From: Candidatus Njordarchaeota archaeon
GTDB taxonomy: Archaea > Thermoproteota > JANJXX01 > Panguiarchaeales > Panguiarchaeaceae
Assembly (NCBI GenBank): GCA_029855985.1
Contig: JAGSHR010000010.1
Coordinates: forward strand, 1-9,042
Reading direction: 5' to 3'
DNA length: 9,042 bases
Made by a program: the position numbers and the translations under genes. Shown here one piece after another: positions 8,009 to 9,042 of this stretch. Within the stretch, counting starts at the first letter, position 1; each line of letters opens with the position of its first letter. Under the pieces are notes generated by a model. That model was not told the DNA's origin. It saw only the letters and a program-made list of their open reading frames with translations, and made no database searches.

Positions 8009-8060
8009 ATCTTTTTTCATTTTCTTTGTACATTTCTTCTTATTTTTTTATAAGGTAATT
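8009..8060 (+). terminator. T-rich termination region after the giant gene
   Basis: Directly after the TAA stop come runs of six T (8012-8017) and seven T (8043-8049) in a pyrimidine-rich stretch. Archaeal RNA polymerase terminates at such T-tracts without needing a hairpin, so the two-gene transcript probably ends here. No strong stem is visible. Confidence 0.55.
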
Positions 8061-8094
8061 AACATTTAATATCTCAAAGTGACTAGTAATCTAT

Positions 8095-8146
8095 ATTTTT
8101 GGTTTTTTTCATTTAATCAACTATAACATTTAAAAATACCAAAAAT
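8095..8146. repeat. 15-bp imperfect inverted repeat in the promoter region of the small membrane-protein gene
   Basis: The left arm 8095-8109 (ATTTTTGGTTTTTTT) pairs with the right arm 8132-8146 at 14 of 15 positions: nine continuous pairs including the central GG/CC, one T-T mismatch (8104/8137), then five more. The spacer is 22 bases. The right arm overlaps the candidate TATA element. It could be an operator or a structure at the end of the upstream transcript; AT-rich sequence makes chance partly plausible. Confidence 0.55.
8124..8138 (+). promoter_or_regulatory. Candidate TATA box for the 8194 gene
   Basis: TTTAAAAATA at 8129-8138 resembles an archaeal TATA box. A transcription start about 25 bases on would fall near 8158, giving a leader of roughly 35 bases. 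The upstream BRE is weak. The ten bases TAACATTTAA covering its 5' part (8124-8133) occur also at 8060-8069, which could be a second TATA-like element. Confidence 0.35.
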
Positions 8147-8183
8147 TATTGTATAATCTGAAAAACCTAAAACTTTACTAATC

Positions 8184-8187
8184 GGTG
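8184..8187 (+). promoter_or_regulatory. Short ribosome-binding site of the small membrane-protein gene
   Basis: GGTG, part of the archaeal GGAGGTGA consensus, ends 6 bases before the ATG at 8194. It is short, but the next in-frame Met codon (8233) has no comparable site, so it favours the 8194 start. Confidence 0.45.
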
Positions 8188-8193
8188 TAAAAT

Positions 8194-8574
8194 ATGAACC
8201 TAGGTGAACTACTTCTTGCCCAATACGGGGCAATGGATACAGGCACACTCCTCCTAGTCATGGGGATCTCATTCATAATCATGTGGATTATAGGTTCATT
8301 TTTCTTGTACGTTGGTCTAGGTGTTGCTGGCGTTCCCGATGAGAAAAAGGAATTCATGAGCGTTATGATCACAACTTTACTAGTTTCGTTAGTACAAAGC
8401 TTCATCCCAATCATTGGGTGTATAATCGCTTGGTGGATCATCAAGGTAAGACACACTGATTCATGGGGTGGAGCTATAGTAGCATGGATAATCATGATCA
8501 TCATACCAGTGGTCATCGTCATAGCAATACTAATATTCCTAGGAATCGGTTTGCCACTATTTATGGGCCCTTAA
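8194..8574 (+). CDS. Small multi-pass membrane protein, function unknown
   Basis: A 126-residue, almost wholly hydrophobic protein. Helix 1 is at about 18-43; a charged cytoplasm-type loop follows (PDEKKE, 48-53); a second hydrophobic stretch at 54-84 is broken by IPIIG (71-75) and may be one kinked helix or a hairpin; a second polar loop (KVRHTD, 84-89) leads to helix 3 at about 92-122. There is no signal peptide or catalytic motif. The layout (helix, basic-acidic loop, broken helix with a Pro-Ile-Ile-Gly turn, Trp-rich end, short loop, Ile-rich last helix) resembles a type of small archaeal membrane protein that I know only as uncharacterised; I cannot name a family. It is 185 bases from the giant gene behind T-tracts and has its own candidate promoter, so it is probably transcribed alone. 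The coding call is strong because the stop and ribosome site are well placed and the composition is coherent. Confidence 0.82.
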   Translation: MNLGELLLAQYGAMDTGTLLLVMGISFIIMWIIGSFFLYVGLGVAGVPDEKKEFMSVMITTLLVSLVQSFIPIIGCIIAWWIIKVRHTDSWGGAIVAWIIMIIIPVVIVIAILIFLGIGLPLFMGP

Positions 8575-8611
8575 GCCCCTTTTAACATTTTTTAAAATAT
8601 TTTTAAATTTT
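8565..8611 (+). terminator. Termination region after the small membrane-protein gene
   Basis: A four-pair GC stem, GGGC (8565-8568) with GCCC (8575-8578), encloses the stop codon in a six-base loop and is followed by T runs at 8588-8593, 8600-8604 and 8608-8611. The stem is short, so T-tract termination of the archaeal kind is the main argument; the hairpin may be incidental. Confidence 0.5.
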
Positions 8612-8660
8612 CTTTATTTTATTGGTCTCGGTTCTACTTCTATAAGCCAAAATATACAAT

Positions 8661-8674
8661 AGAAACTATATAAC
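8661..8674 (+). promoter_or_regulatory. BRE/TATA promoter of the DUF2085-like gene
   Basis: AGAAA (8661-8665) followed at once by CTATATAA (8666-8673) is a good match to an archaeal BRE plus TATA box. Transcription would start about 8695-8699, giving a leader of about 20 bases that includes the GAGGAG site, or a leaderless message if the ATG at 8699 were used. Confidence 0.6.
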
Positions 8675-8704
8675 TCATGATGATTTCATATGTTTTTAAT
8701 GCGT

Positions 8705-8710
8705 GAGGAG
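8705..8710 (+). promoter_or_regulatory. Ribosome-binding site deciding the start at 8717
   Basis: GAGGAG ends 6 bases before the ATG at 8717. In-frame ATG codons also exist at 8690 and 8699, but the first lies before the predicted transcript start and neither has a ribosome site, so 8717 is preferred. Confidence 0.6.
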
Positions 8711-8716
8711 ACCCTA

Positions 8717-9042
8717 ATGAAGAAGGCAATCAAAAATGGTAAGAAAGAAACCACAAAGATTGACTGGAAGAGAGCTTTACGTCACCCAGTAATGTTCTTG
8801 AAAGACTTGTACCCATTTATACTCTCTCATCACCCCTCTTGCGGGAAATTTGATGACCACGTATTCACCGTAAGGGGGGTTAAGTTTTGTATTGGTTGTT
8901 TCACATCTTTTCCAGCTTTCTTTGTAGCTTTCGCGATTGGTTACTTTACTGGTTGGGGAGAGTACATAAGCTTTGAAATAGGTTTATTGTTAGTGAGTTT
9001 GCTTGCCTCTCCTTACCTATTATATAAGGGTTTAAAGTTGAG
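8717..9042 (+). CDS. DUF2085-like membrane protein, N-terminal part (3' truncated by the window)
   Basis: The frame runs open to the window end, giving 108 residues. A basic, lysine-rich N-terminus (1-30, with no signal peptide) leads to the segment HHPSCGKFDDHVF (38-50) and then KFCIGC (56-61), giving Cys42, Cys58 and Cys61. This order, a His-His-Pro-x-Cys block, a short spacer, C-x-x-C and then hydrophobic helices, is the signature I associate with archaeal relatives of the DUF2085 membrane family, whose role is unknown. Predicted helices are at about 63-79 and 84-104; more should follow beyond the window. The cysteines and nearby histidines could bind a metal, which is inference. The gene has its own BRE/TATA promoter and lies 142 bases after the preceding gene. 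An alternative start at 8699 would add six residues (MREETL). Confidence 0.75.
   Translation, partial: MKKAIKNGKKETTKIDWKRALRHPVMFLKDLYPFILSHHPSCGKFDDHVFTVRGVKFCIGCFTSFPAFFVAFAIGYFTGWGEYISFEIGLLLVSLLASPYLLYKGLKL

Noticed and set aside
8009..8193. tRNA, small RNA or CRISPR-like repeat in the AT-rich spacer
   Set aside because: No cloverleaf, no regular repeat-spacer spacing and very low GC; only T-tracts, one inverted repeat and TATA-like sequence are visible.
8178..8522. Open frame of 114 codons on the minus strand opposite the small membrane-protein gene
   Set aside because: It is a Met/Ile/Thr-rich mirror of an Ile/Val/Trp-rich gene, has no ribosome site, and the plus strand gene has a coherent membrane-protein sequence.
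8677..8683. ATGATGA matching the C box of an archaeal C/D guide RNA
   Set aside because: No CTGA D box follows within the usual distance (to about 8740), and the sequence lies just downstream of a promoter and just before a coding start, so chance is the better explanation.
8690..8701. Earlier ATG starts at 8690 and 8699 for the DUF2085-like gene
   Set aside because: The predicted transcript start is about 8695-8699 and GAGGAG is ideally placed for the ATG at 8717. A leaderless start at 8699 cannot be fully excluded.

Overview
The window (about 40% GC by eye) reads as archaeal. Ribosome-binding sites resemble GGAGGTGA, candidate promoters are TATA-like with no -35/-10 pair, T-rich tracts follow the genes, Arg codons are mostly AGA/AGG, and all three visible stop codons are TAA. 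Secreted proteins rich in N-glycosylation sequons, each with one C-terminal membrane anchor and a basic tail, fit an archaeal cell surface. An Asgard-type or related lineage is possible, but the sequence alone does not settle it.

Layout, all on the + strand. (1) Positions 1-342: the 3' end of a gene for a surface protein whose extracellular beta domain is followed by one membrane helix and a Lys-rich tail. (2) Positions 344-8008: one intact 7.7-kb gene, starting one base after the previous stop, for a 2554-residue secreted, membrane-anchored multi-propeller protein. It has a signal peptide, at least 21 FG-GAP/VCBS-like Asp-rich loops in three groups, a jelly-roll-like insertion near the N-terminus, a sialidase-like Asp-box propeller in the middle, and a C-terminal membrane helix. 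(3) Positions 8009-8193: an AT-rich spacer with T-tracts, a 15-bp imperfect inverted repeat and a candidate promoter. (4) Positions 8194-8574: a 126-residue multi-pass membrane protein. (5) Positions 8575-8716: an AT-rich spacer with a termination region and a good BRE/TATA promoter. (6) Positions 8717 to the end: the start of a DUF2085-like Cys-containing membrane protein cut by the window edge.

The first two genes almost certainly share a transcript. They look like partners at the cell surface: a smaller anchored protein and a giant glycosylated beta-propeller scaffold or adhesin, probably Ca2+-loaded. The two downstream genes appear to be separate transcription units, and nothing in the sequence ties them functionally to the surface pair. 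No RNA gene, mobile element, CRISPR array or integration site was seen.
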